Source: Pelethousia sp034928145 (GTDB lineage: Bacteria; Bacillota; Clostridia; Christensenellales; CAG-138). From it: DNA of 15,589 bases. Within the stretch, counting starts at the first letter, position 1. Every line of letters starts with the position of its first letter. Shown piece after piece: positions 1 through 7,495 of the stretch. A program made the position numbers and the translations under genes. The notes under the pieces are model-generated. The model was not told the origin of the DNA, made no database searches, and saw only the letters and a list, made by a program, of their open reading frames with translations. The stretch is from contig JAYFPE010000021.1 in assembly GCA_034928145.1 (NCBI GenBank), positions 1 to 15,589 of the forward strand, in the 5' to 3' direction.

Positions 1-70
1 CATTTATCCAGTCCCCGCCTTGCTTTTTCTCCCTTCCATTATACCATTTCTTGCGGCGTTTTCCTGCCAT
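1..70 (-). CDS. Possible start of a small Lys/Arg-rich ORF, runs off the window
   Basis: On the minus strand an ATG at 70 opens a frame that reads to the window edge (23 codons) and begins MAGKRRKKWYN. A GGGGAG stretch lies about 8 bases upstream and could be a ribosome binding site. The peptide is very basic. It lies downstream of the recombinase remnant, beyond the hairpin at 141-176. I do not recognise it, and a frame this short could be chance. Confidence 0.2.
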   Translation of the reverse strand, partial: MAGKRRKKWYNGREKKQGGDWIN

Positions 71-140
71 TTCCGACTCCCCACGCCTCTATTTAAGCGT
101 AGCGGACTTCACAATTTAGCCCTTTTCGGACACTCTGACC

Positions 141-176
141 AAAACCGCCTAATCTTCTAGGGTTTGGCGGTTTTTT
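141..176 (+). terminator. Rho-independent terminator, probably bidirectional
   Basis: The arms AAAACCGCC (141-149) and GGCGGTTTT (166-174) are perfectly complementary around a 16-base loop. Six T residues follow on the plus strand. Read on the minus strand, the second arm ends in TTTT, so it could also stop transcription coming out of the recombinase remnant that ends at 230. It may mark the edge of the mobile-element remnant. Confidence 0.6.
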
Positions 177-229
177 CATGTCTCAAACTATGCAAAATCC
201 GTGCTGCCAGTGTGTTGCTACCTTGCTCG

Positions 230-1161
230 TCAGGCTAAGTTCGCTATAAGATTTGTTTCAGGTTCACCAAGGTACTGTTCATAAGAAATATTGAATTGAA
301 TGTCCAGGGAGTAGTGCTTGGATACTGTAACACGGGAGATGAGGGAGGATGCTATCATCTTTTTAATAGGTTTTTCCGCATCGTTGTATAGGGCGCTCCA
401 GCTTTGAAGCTGGCCAATCTGCTTGCTCATATCGCTACATAGCCTATCTACATCCCGAACGCTCTCACAGGCATCCATATACCGCTTAGAAGCCTCTGCA
501 ACCTTCTTTTCGGATACTTTGAGCATTTCTGCCAGGACGCTTTGGGGAAGGGCGCTCTCGCCCCGTATAACCCGAAATATCTCTTCTTGAAGTTCTTTCA
601 TTTCGGCGGTAGCGGCCTCCATATCAGACTTTGCCTTCTTTTGCAGGGCTTCGCTCTCCGCGATCTTGGCTGCGCAACGCATCTTTACAAGCGGTTCTGC
701 TGGCATATCTTTGCACCTGTAAAGCACCTTGCGGATAAGCTGATCGATTACATCATCAATCTTCTTGGCCGTGTAGCCGCTTTGTCCTGTACATAGGGCG
801 TGGTGCCGTACCTTGTTATAGCATATATAACGGTGGATGCGGGAGATATTTACAGTGCCATCAACATGAACATGCTTCTTGGCGTTGGTGGTAGCTACCA
901 GCCTACCGCCGCAATGTCCACAAAAGATGTTGCCGGAAAGAAGGGTGCAGATACTTTATAGCCGGATATGCCCTTCTCGGCCAATTCGTCTACCAGTGTC
1001 CAACCTTGTTGTTCGATGAACTCCCGGTAGGCTGTACGCTGCATGGGGATATCATCATGGACTTTATCCACCTGTCCAGGCGTGGAAACCCGGTACAGAC
1101 AGGAAACGCGGTTCTGGATCTCAACCGCTTGAATATTCAAAATTGATTGTGTATTACGCAT
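230..1161 (-). pseudogene. Large serine recombinase (TnpX-like), internal deletion with frame change
   Basis: This is the remains of a large serine recombinase of the Tn4451 TnpX type, which excises and inserts mobile elements. The ATG at 1161 has an AGGAGGA site at 1168-1174. The first ~70 codons are an intact N-terminal resolvase start, with YRVSTPGQ holding the nucleophilic serine (S26), and end near GISGYKVSA. The sequence then jumps, near 940-950, into a different frame reading LLSGNIFCGHCGGRL, the zinc-ribbon motif. That frame stays open through TGQSGYTAKK and a coiled-coil-like stretch to the TGA at 230-232. From the usual family length of over 500 residues, about 200 are missing, including most of the catalytic domain and the recombinase domain. 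The read-through frame ends at 895. It cannot be an active recombinase. Confidence 0.88.
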
Positions 1162-2230
1162 AATTCGTCCTCCTAAGATCATCGTTGCCCACGGACAAAT
1201 TATGCTTCAAACCCTCTATGTGGTTGTCAAGGTACGCCTGCGTCCGTTCACGCAACTTTATTATGAAGGATGGGGAAGGGAAGTGCAAGGATGCCGATCT
1301 AAGCATGATTCCCTTGCTCGTAATGCGTAAGCAGCATTTGCTTAGCTTCTTCCAGAACATCCGGGTTTGCTTGGGGAGCAAAGGAAATGCGGACAGACAG
1401 GCCGCAGACATGAAGGATGAGAGTATGTTGTTCCATTGAAAGAATATGGCAACATGGTTGATGTGCGGATTATCCTTCAAATACTGCATGAGCGCGATGG
1501 GCAGCGGTGTTTCGGATAATTCCTTTTTCGGCTGGTAAACACCGGATAGCGAAAGGTAATTGTCGGCACGGTTCCCTGGGCTTTGCAGTTCTACAAAGGA
1601 AAGGCAGTCAATGGCGCTTTCAAACAGGTGCAGCGTATGGGATCGCTCCTGTGGTGGCAAGAAGGAGTACCGCTTATCGCTGCCCTCTACTTCCCGAAGG
1701 AAGGTTGAGCCTGGGGCGCTGCTCCTAAGCATAGCGTAGCGGGAAACACCATGCGAATCAAAGCCCACAAAGCAGCAGTTGTGCCGCTCATCCTCGTATA
1801 GCCTTCCCGTGCATATGCAGAGGCGCAAAAGCGCCATGCCGATGCCGAGCTGCGTAAGGTAATCAATCACCCGGTCATTGTTTTCGTTTGGCTTGGGAAG
1901 AACGAAGGTTGGCTTGGGGGGCGGCTTTGGCATAAACTGCTGCTTAGGCGGCTCAAAGCGCAGGCAATCGCACAAATACAGTACTGCTTCCACAAAATGC
2001 ATATCCCGTACCTCGATAAGATAATCAAGCGCCGACACGCCGCCGACACCCATCGACCAGCGAAACCACTTGCCGTGCGAGATTTTCAGGCTGTCGTTCG
2101 TACGGGTGGAATAAACACCGTTGCTAATATGCACCAGCTCATGCTGCTCATATTGTTGTAAATAAGAAAGCAGATCAAGCCGCCGCGCCTGCTCGATCTG
2201 CTCCGGGGATACATGCTTTTTTCGTTCCAT
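1154..2230 (-). pseudogene. DUF3991/TOPRIM mobile-element protein, TOPRIM end lost
   Basis: The start is the ATG at 2230 (MERKKHVSPEQ), with a strong AGGAGGAGGAAA site at 2241-2252; the frame also extends upstream to 2410, but without a comparable site. The N-terminal half matches DUF3991/TOPRIM proteins of integrative elements: a zinc-finger-like primase segment (KWFRWSMGVGG, ALDYLIEVRDM), then DUF3991 and the first part of a TOPRIM fold (HLFESAIDCLSF). After HINHVAIFF, near 1440, the expected TOPRIM DxD region is absent. The frame instead runs across a small ORF read in another frame (1299-1436) and on to 1154, into the recombinase start. I infer a deletion joining this gene to sequence just before the small ORF. 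About 263 residues are authentic. The role in the element is unproven; a primase- or relaxase-associated function is usually assumed. Confidence 0.75.
1299..1436 (-). CDS. Small TnpW-like transposon protein
   Basis: A 45-codon frame starts at the ATG at 1436 (MEQHTLILHVCG) and ends with TAG at 1299-1301. The pattern VRISFAPQANPDVLEEAKQM, a beta strand followed by an amphipathic helix, resembles the short TnpW-type proteins encoded in Tn4451-like elements. The position between the DUF3991 gene and the recombinase fits that gene order. There is no good ribosome binding site upstream, consistent with the deletion near 1440 having removed it. It is embedded out of frame in the degraded DUF3991 reading frame. 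The function of TnpW proteins is not known, and the assignment rests on pattern and context only. Confidence 0.45.
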   Translation of the reverse strand: MEQHTLILHVCGLSVRISFAPQANPDVLEEAKQMLLTHYEQGNHA

Positions 2231-2410
2231 TCTTCCAGATTTTCCTCCTCCTAGAGACAGAAAAAGACGCTGGAATAATCCGACGCCTTTATTGAGGGTG
2301 TTACAGAGAACAATAGGTAATTTATGAGTTGCCGTGAAAATGCACAATGATTTGGGGCGACAGGCAAATTTGCATACGCATAAGAGCGGATCTGTCTTGA
2401 GGAAGTGCAC

Positions 2411-2592
2411 AGGGCTTATATGCTGAACGGCGGGGACAAGTCGAAGTCACAAGCAGTACCCGAGAAAGGCTTAAGACCGAACTTGTCAAGGCAGTCGAGC
2501 AAGGCCTCGTTGTGGAAAGCCAGTATTTGCGAGCTAAAAATCACCACCTAAAAACTTGCACGCCTTCGTGTAAAAATGTAGAAGTGCCTTTA
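2411..2592. other. Junction between mobile-element remnant and operon, no clear gene
   Basis: No convincing gene is present. On the plus strand an open frame from about 2403 to 2614 includes RLKTELVKAVEQGLVVESQY, which has a protein-like, helical look but no start site and no recognised family; it overlaps the end of the last operon gene. It may be a scrap of an older gene. The minus strand carries a weak terminator candidate at 2550-2570. Confidence 0.3.
2550..2570 (-). terminator. Weak terminator candidate for the metal-transport operon
   Basis: On the minus strand, 22 bases after the last operon gene, a 4-bp hairpin (CACG, loop AAGG, CGTG; 2559-2570) is followed four bases later by GTTTTT (2554 down to 2549). 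The stem is short, so this is only a candidate. No better terminator was seen between the operon and the mobile-element remnant. Confidence 0.3.
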
Positions 2593-3339
2593 TCAATATT
2601 GATGCGCAAAGCATAGTCTGGGGAGGCCAAGAAGCGCCGCAACGCCCGCCAGGGTGGTTCCGTAGAACAGGGTGAGCTTGCTAGTGTAAAGGTAATCCCC
2701 CAAGGTGCCGTTGCATACGGTGCTGCCGGTGCAAAGGATCAGCTCCGCCCATTCCACGGCTTCGAGGCGATTCGCCGCGCCATCCTCCACCAGAATCCCG
2801 CAACGCGTTTCTCCGATGTTGTCCGAATTCAAATCTAAAACCCGCATGTGAGAAAGGGCGGCTGAGAGGTTTTCCAGCATGGAGGGCTGATAGCCCACGA
2901 GCAGCAGGCGAGGGTTACCATAGTGCGTTACTATATAAGCCGCAACGTCTTTGCCGCAGCGCTTGGGCCCATCGTTCCTGCAATGCACCATGCGGTCGCA
3001 AAGGCCCATATGCCCTAAAACCGCGTTGATGGCTGCGATCAACAGCCCCCTTGCGTGGGCGTCCGTATCAAAGGGCAAGGCGAGGATATCCCGCAAGGTG
3101 CCGGAATAGGCAGCGGGCGCATCCGTGAAGGCTTGCCCCAAGGTGCCTTTGTATTCCGCTTCGATCATCACGTCTTTTCCACTCAAGATCGGATAATCCT
3201 TCCGTTCCGTAGTACCAATGGCTTCTTTCGGCGTGAGCGCACGGACCCGGATGGTCACGCTTTCGTTGAGCTCGGCCTCTATGCCGGGCAGCGCCAGGAG
3301 TTGCGAAACGATTTTAGTGTATAAATCTTTTGCGATCAT
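2593..3339 (-). CDS. DUF364 putative metal-chelation protein (second copy)
   Basis: A 248-residue cytoplasmic protein with DUF364 family features: PILSGKDVMIEAEYKGTLG and GQAFTDAP in the N-terminal part, then a Rossmann-like half with LLLVGYQPSMLENL, RVLDLNSDNIG and LCTGSTVCNGT. The family has been proposed to chelate heavy metals; no reaction is established. This copy has several cysteines and a compact cluster, H119-C120 to C128 (VHCRNDGPKRCG), that could bind metal or an iron-sulfur centre (my inference). It is the last gene of the operon; its ATG overlaps the stop of the ATPase gene as ATGA, implying translational coupling. It differs clearly from the other DUF364 protein at 8509-9348, so the two are probably not interchangeable. 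Confidence 0.8.
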   Translation of the reverse strand: MIAKDLYTKIVSQLLALPGIEAELNESVTIRVRALTPKEAIGTTERKDYPILSGKDVMIEAEYKGTLGQAFTDAPAAYSGTLRDILALPFDTDAHARGLLIAAINAVLGHMGLCDRMVHCRNDGPKRCGKDVAAYIVTHYGNPRLLLVGYQPSMLENLSAALSHMRVLDLNSDNIGETRCGILVEDGAANRLEAVEWAELILCTGSTVCNGTLGDYLYTSKLTLFYGTTLAGVAALLGLPRLCFAHQY

Positions 3340-4055
3340 GGAGCGTATCCTTTCAAAAACGCCGCAACCTCGGCGACGTATTCGGTTTGGAAAAGCGCCT
3401 CGGCTTTTACGAGGGCACGCAGCTTGCCGCCCAGCAAAATGCCGATGCGCTGGGCCAGTTGCCGCGCTTCCTGAAAATCATGGGTCACGAAGAGGATGGT
3501 GCAGCCAAAGGTTTGGTGAATGTGCCGTATCTCTGCGTATAGCGTGGCTTTCGTAGCCGGATCCAGCGCCGTGAAAGGCTCGTCCAGCAGCAGAATCTTG
3601 GGGCTTAAGGCCAAGGCCCTGGCAAGGGCGGCCCGCTGCTTTTCTCCGCCGCTAGCCATGGCCGGGTATTGCTCCAGAATATGGGAGATGGAGAGCAGCT
3701 CGGAAAGGGAATTTACTTTGCTCTGTATATCCGGCGCATTGGCTCCATGCATCTTTAGCCCATAGCCGATGTTTTCCCGCAGCGTCATATGGGGGAACAG
3801 GCCGCAATCCTGGTAAACAAAGCCGACAGGACGTTGGGCCAGGGGGAGGGCTTTGGTATTCTCGCCGAACAGGCGTATAGTTCCATGATACGCCTTATCA
3901 TAAAAGCCGGCAAGGGTTTCCAGCAAAACGGTTTTGCCCGCGCCGGTTTTGCCCAGCAGGGCAAAGATCTCACCCTGGGCAATGGAAAAGTCCATGGGGC
4001 CCAGCACAAAATCCCCGCGCCGCACAGAGAGCGCTTGTACCGCAATGGCATCCAT
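3336..4055 (-). CDS. Molybdate/tungstate-type ABC transporter ATPase
   Basis: The ATP-hydrolysing subunit of a ModC/WtpC/TupC-type importer, 239 residues. Visible motifs: Walker A GKTGAGKT (35-42), Q-loop in VYQDCGLFPHM (Q82), signature ASGGEKQRAALARAL (134-148; the usual first L is A), Walker B ILLLDEP with E159, and switch histidine in FVTHD (H192). It lacks the C-terminal TOBE (molybdate-sensing) domain of long ModC proteins, as is common in short WtpC/TupC forms. The ATG follows the permease stop by two bases, with GGAGG about nine bases before it. It pairs with the permease at 4058-4876. Molybdate, tungstate and sulfate ATPases look alike, so the ion rests on the ModA-type domain and the permease. 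Confidence 0.88.
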   Translation of the reverse strand: MDAIAVQALSVRRGDFVLGPMDFSIAQGEIFALLGKTGAGKTVLLETLAGFYDKAYHGTIRLFGENTKALPLAQRPVGFVYQDCGLFPHMTLRENIGYGLKMHGANAPDIQSKVNSLSELLSISHILEQYPAMASGGEKQRAALARALALSPKILLLDEPFTALDPATKATLYAEIRHIHQTFGCTILFVTHDFQEARQLAQRIGILLGGKLRALVKAEALFQTEYVAEVAAFLKGYAP

Positions 4056-4057
4056 AG

Positions 4058-4876
4058 CTACCTACCTCCGCCGATCCGATAATATCTGGGCGGCTTGTTC
4101 AGCCTGTTCGTCACTACCAGGGTTAAGCAGGCGATGAAAAGCATGAGGGCTGCCGCTGCCATGGCCATATTGTTATCCCCGGTAGCGATGCTTAGGTAAA
4201 TGCTTCCGGGCAGAGTTTCCGTTTTCATCCTTGTTACGCCCACCAGCATGAGAGTGGCTCCAAATTCGCCCATAGCCCGGGACCAGGTGAGTACCACCGT
4301 GCCCACTAGGGCATTTTTACATAAAGGGAGCGTGATGGTGATAAGCTGCTTCCACTTGGATGCGCCCAGCATTTCGGCAATGCGTTCCAAACGACTATCC
4401 ACTTGCATAAAGGCGGTGCGCACCATGCGCAGGGCAAAGGGCAGGTTTACAAACAATTGCGCAATCACGATGCCCCGCTTATCGAATACCACCCGGAAGC
4501 CAACGCTCTTGAGCCATTTTCCAAAGCTTGAGGAAAAGACGATCAACAAACAAAGGCCTAAAACAATATAGGGTAGGCACATGGTCAGCTCCAAAAGCAC
4601 CTCGCCCGCACGCTTGAAGGGCATACTGGTGCGCGTAAAGGCATAGGCCGACGGAACGGCCAGGAGCATGCACAGGGCCGTGGAGAGAAAGGCCGTGGAC
4701 AAGCTGGTTCTGATGGAGAAACGGATTTCCTGGGAAGCGATCGCTGCCGGGAGGTACGCCACACCGCCCAGCACAACGGCGAAGATCGCGCTGCCGATCA
4801 AGAGCATGACCAGCAGCGCGACCACCATAGAGATCGCGGAAAACAAATCAATTTGGCGTTTTATGGGCGACCGCAC
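4058..4876 (-). CDS. Molybdate/tungstate-type ABC transporter permease (ModB/WtpB/TupB-like)
   Basis: An inner-membrane permease of 272 residues with about six hydrophobic segments. The ATPase-coupling EAA loop is visible as AEMLGASKWKQLITITLPL (168-186). It is followed by TWSRAMGEFGATLMLVG (197-213), which is diagnostic of the molybdate/tungstate/sulfate permease group. The likely start is GTG at 4876, one base after the stop of the fused binding protein; the site before it (AGGGTAAG) is weak, so translational coupling is likely. Together with the ATPase at 3336-4055 and the C-terminal ModA-type domain of the preceding lipoprotein, it makes a complete oxyanion importer. Confidence 0.88.
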   Translation of the reverse strand: MRSPIKRQIDLFSAISMVVALLVMLLIGSAIFAVVLGGVAYLPAAIASQEIRFSIRTSLSTAFLSTALCMLLAVPSAYAFTRTSMPFKRAGEVLLELTMCLPYIVLGLCLLIVFSSSFGKWLKSVGFRVVFDKRGIVIAQLFVNLPFALRMVRTAFMQVDSRLERIAEMLGASKWKQLITITLPLCKNALVGTVVLTWSRAMGEFGATLMLVGVTRMKTETLPGSIYLSIATGDNNMAMAAAALMLFIACLTLVVTNRLNKPPRYYRIGGGR

Positions 4877-4877
4877 C

Positions 4878-6662
4878 TTACCCTACGAGCTCGTAGCCGT
4901 GCTTCACCCAAATATCCTTCGCGGCCTGCCCATTTAGATAGGCAACAAAGGCGGCAAGGGCGTCCGCATCATCGGCATATGTAAGGGAAGCGGCGGGGAT
5001 GGTCTTAATGTATTTCTCCATATCTGCTGTTGCCAGGATTTCAATGCCCTCGGCCTTAGCGTTTTCCTTCCATACGATGGCGGCGTCCGCTTCACCTGCG
5101 GCGAGGGCGGTGGCCATGGCGGGCGCGGTGGGGGTACTAGCGGCGATTTTGACCGTATCTTTAATGCCCGCATCTTCAAAGGCCTTCATGGCGATTTTGC
5201 CGATAGGGGTGGATTCGGGGTCGCCGATGAGCACTTCCACGCCGCTTTTGGCGAGATCCTTCAGGCCGGCAATAGCCTTGGGATTGCCCTTTTGCACGGC
5301 GATAACGGGAATGTGCTTAACCAGGGGCACGCTGTTGACCACGGCGGCCTCGATAGGCTTAAGCTCCTCCGCAGAACCGGCAATGAACATATCGCCTTCC
5401 TGGGCGGTGTTGATCTGGGTCTGAATCTGCGCCGCGTTCGCGAAGGTGATCTCCATTTCGCACTTGGTGGCGGCTTTGAACGCATCCGCAATTTCCTGGA
5501 AGGGCTTGGTCATGCCCGCGCCGCAATAGATGCTCAGGGTGTGGCCGCTCAGATCGGGCAGCGCCGTGGCAAGGGGCTTATCCATGATTTCCGCAAGCTG
5601 ATCGGCCGAAAGGTCGTACTTGAAGAAGTGACTGTAGAAATAGCTGATCTTTTCAGCCAGCATGGCGTCGCTTACGAGATGGGGATAGAGCTTGTTCAGC
5701 GTCCAGAAAATTGTGAGGGGCTGCTCCACTGTGCGGTTGCCCCAAACATGGGCCACGGTGGGAATGTAGTAGATGCTGCCGGTCTTCACCGCGGCCACAT
5801 CGGATAAGAGCTTATCGGACTTAAGCTCGTCGATCATGGCGCGCTCGGTTACAATCATAATTTCAGGATTCCAAAGCAACAGGTCTTCCTGGGTATATTC
5901 TAGAGATTCGCCGCTGCTCATTTTGGTGGTTACGCTCTTGCCACCCGCGGCTGCGATCCACCATTCCGCGATAACGTGGGGCTGGGTCAGCTTGGTTACG
6001 TTGCCGTAGAGTACGGTTTTTTTATCCGCGTCCGCAATAGTCTTGGCCAAATCCGCAGCCTCTTTTACCATGGCGTCAAAATAGGCCAGGTAATCCGCGG
6101 CAATTTCCGCTTTGTTGAGCACTTCGCCCATCAGGTTTACGGCTGTTTTAACATCCTCGGTTTTCTTCCATTCTAGATAGATGCAGGCCACGCCGTTTTC
6201 GCCCAGCTGCTCCGCGGTTTCCTTGGTCATGGTAACGCAAAGGTCAGGCGCAAGCTTGAGCACCTCCTCAATGAGCAGATCCCCATCGGAATTCACCAGC
6301 AGGGGCGCGTCCTTAATTTGAGGCGCAAACTCATACTGCATCTTCCACTTGTCGGACTTGGTGAAGTTGGCGGCCATCTGGTTGCACAGCAGGTTGCCCG
6401 CGCCCATCAGCTCAACAAAGGCGTTCAACACGCCGTTCGCGCCGAAGGTGGCGATGGACTTCACCTCGCCGGGGATGGTAACTTCCCGGCCCGCCATATC
6501 GGTAACGGTGAAATCCGCCCTGGGTTCATTGGCGGGTGGGGCAGATTCTGTAGGGGACGCTGCCGCCGGGGCCTCTACAACGGGCATGGCCGCGGGCGCG
6601 CAGCCGGCCACCGCGACGGCAAGCATGAGGGCCATCATCAAAAGAGCTAAAATCCGTTTCAC
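4878..6662 (-). CDS. Fused substrate-binding lipoprotein: FecB/BtuF-type domain plus ModA-type domain
   Basis: A 594-residue surface lipoprotein. The start is GTG at 6662, five bases from an AGGAGGA site at 6668-6674; an upstream start in the same frame at 6728 would bury the signal peptide and overlap the preceding gene. The signal peptide ends in the lipobox VAGC (C21). An Ala/Pro/Glu linker leads to a TroA/FecB-type domain (about 40-370: FTVTDMAGREVTIPG, LLIEEVLKLAPDLCV, QPHVIAEWWIAAAGGKSV, YTQEDLLLWNPEIMIV), normally paired with FecCD permeases. From about 374 comes a full-length ModA-type domain (LSIYCGAGMTKPFQEIADAF, DMFIAGSAEELKPIE, STPIGKIAMKAF, AAIVWKENAKAEGIEI), normally paired with ModB. 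No stop, frameshift or ribosome binding site lies between the domains. The gene sits exactly between the two transporters' membrane genes. The ligands are inferred, not seen. Confidence 0.9.
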   Translation of the reverse strand: MKRILALLMMALMLAVAVAGCAPAAMPVVEAPAAASPTESAPPANEPRADFTVTDMAGREVTIPGEVKSIATFGANGVLNAFVELMGAGNLLCNQMAANFTKSDKWKMQYEFAPQIKDAPLLVNSDGDLLIEEVLKLAPDLCVTMTKETAEQLGENGVACIYLEWKKTEDVKTAVNLMGEVLNKAEIAADYLAYFDAMVKEAADLAKTIADADKKTVLYGNVTKLTQPHVIAEWWIAAAGGKSVTTKMSSGESLEYTQEDLLLWNPEIMIVTERAMIDELKSDKLLSDVAAVKTGSIYYIPTVAHVWGNRTVEQPLTIFWTLNKLYPHLVSDAMLAEKISYFYSHFFKYDLSADQLAEIMDKPLATALPDLSGHTLSIYCGAGMTKPFQEIADAFKAATKCEMEITFANAAQIQTQINTAQEGDMFIAGSAEELKPIEAAVVNSVPLVKHIPVIAVQKGNPKAIAGLKDLAKSGVEVLIGDPESTPIGKIAMKAFEDAGIKDTVKIAASTPTAPAMATALAAGEADAAIVWKENAKAEGIEILATADMEKYIKTIPAASLTYADDADALAAFVAYLNGQAAKDIWVKHGYELVG

Positions 6663-6702
6663 GGTATTCCTCCTGGTTTGTTTTATTGCAGGCATCCGCG
6701 CC

Positions 6703-7494
6703 CTAAGGCATGGATGGTATGCACACATGGGAAGGCTTGGGCCCGGATGTAAACATTGCGGCCACTTCGGTTACGCAAACATCCAGATCGTAAAGCGCGG
6801 AAAGGCTTTGGGAGGTAATGGTGGCCTGTGGGCTGCCATCGGCAAACACCAGGCCATCCTTGAGCATCAGCACCCGGTTCGCGGCTAAAAAGGCCTGATC
6901 CGGGGAGTGGGAGGTCATAAGAATTGCGTAGCCCTCCCCAGCCAGGGCTTTTATCACCTGCAAAATACGGATTTGGTTGGCATAATCCAGGCTGGCCGTG
7001 GGCTCATCCAGCACAAGGTAGCGGGTATCCTGGGCCAGGGCACGGGCCACCAGCACCAACTGGCGCTCCCCGCCGCTGAGCTCTTGAAAGCGGTACTCCG
7101 CCATCCTAAGCACATCCAGCCGCTCCATGGCGGCCTCCGCGGCCCTTTTATCCATCCGGGAGGGGGCGGCGCCCAGGCGCTGGTGGGCAACCCGGCTCAT
7201 CAATACCGTTTCCCGCACGGTATAGGGGAAGATAAGGCCGGATATTTGGGGCACATAGGCGATGCGGCGGGCCCGTTCCTTGGGGGAAAGGGAGGCCGCG
7301 TTCTTATCATCGATGCAAACCTTGCCGCCCTGCGGCTTGTGTAGGCTGAGCAGGCAGCGAAAGAGGGTGGTTTTGCCCGTGCCATTGGGGCCCAGGAGGC
7401 ACAGGCTCTCGCCCGCATCCAGGGTGAAGGACACATCCTCCAGAACGGGCGTATCGTTTTTGTAGCGGAAGCGCAAATGCTCGACGCGAATCAC
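6703..7494 (-). CDS. FecE/BtuD-type ABC transporter ATPase
   Basis: The ATPase subunit for the FecCD-type permease, 263 residues. Motifs: Walker A GPNGTGKT (35-42), Q-loop YVPQIS (Q83), signature LSGGERQLV (139-147), Walker B YLVLDEPTASLD with E164, and switch histidine in TSHSPDQ (H196). The start is GTG at 7494, one base after the permease TGA, with AGGGGGTG as a plausible ribosome binding site inside the permease's last codons. The family serves iron-siderophore, haem, cobalamin and, in the MolBC subgroup, molybdate import. The gap to the fused binding-protein gene is 40 bases, the largest in the operon. Confidence 0.9.
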   Translation of the reverse strand: MIRVEHLRFRYKNDTPVLEDVSFTLDAGESLCLLGPNGTGKTTLFRCLLSLHKPQGGKVCIDDKNAASLSPKERARRIAYVPQISGLIFPYTVRETVLMSRVAHQRLGAAPSRMDKRAAEAAMERLDVLRMAEYRFQELSGGERQLVLVARALAQDTRYLVLDEPTASLDYANQIRILQVIKALAGEGYAILMTSHSPDQAFLAANRVLMLKDGLVFADGSPQATITSQSLSALYDLDVCVTEVAAMFTSGPKPSHVCIPSMP

Positions 7495-7495
7495 C

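Noticed and set aside
2231..2410. Upstream extension of the DUF3991 frame to 2410
   Set aside because: The strong ribosome binding site at 2241-2252 fixes the start at 2230, and the extension has no domain-like sequence.
6663..6728. Upstream start for the fused binding protein at 6728
   Set aside because: It would put 22 residues in front of a normal lipoprotein signal and overlap the ATPase gene; the GTG at 6662 has a strong site.
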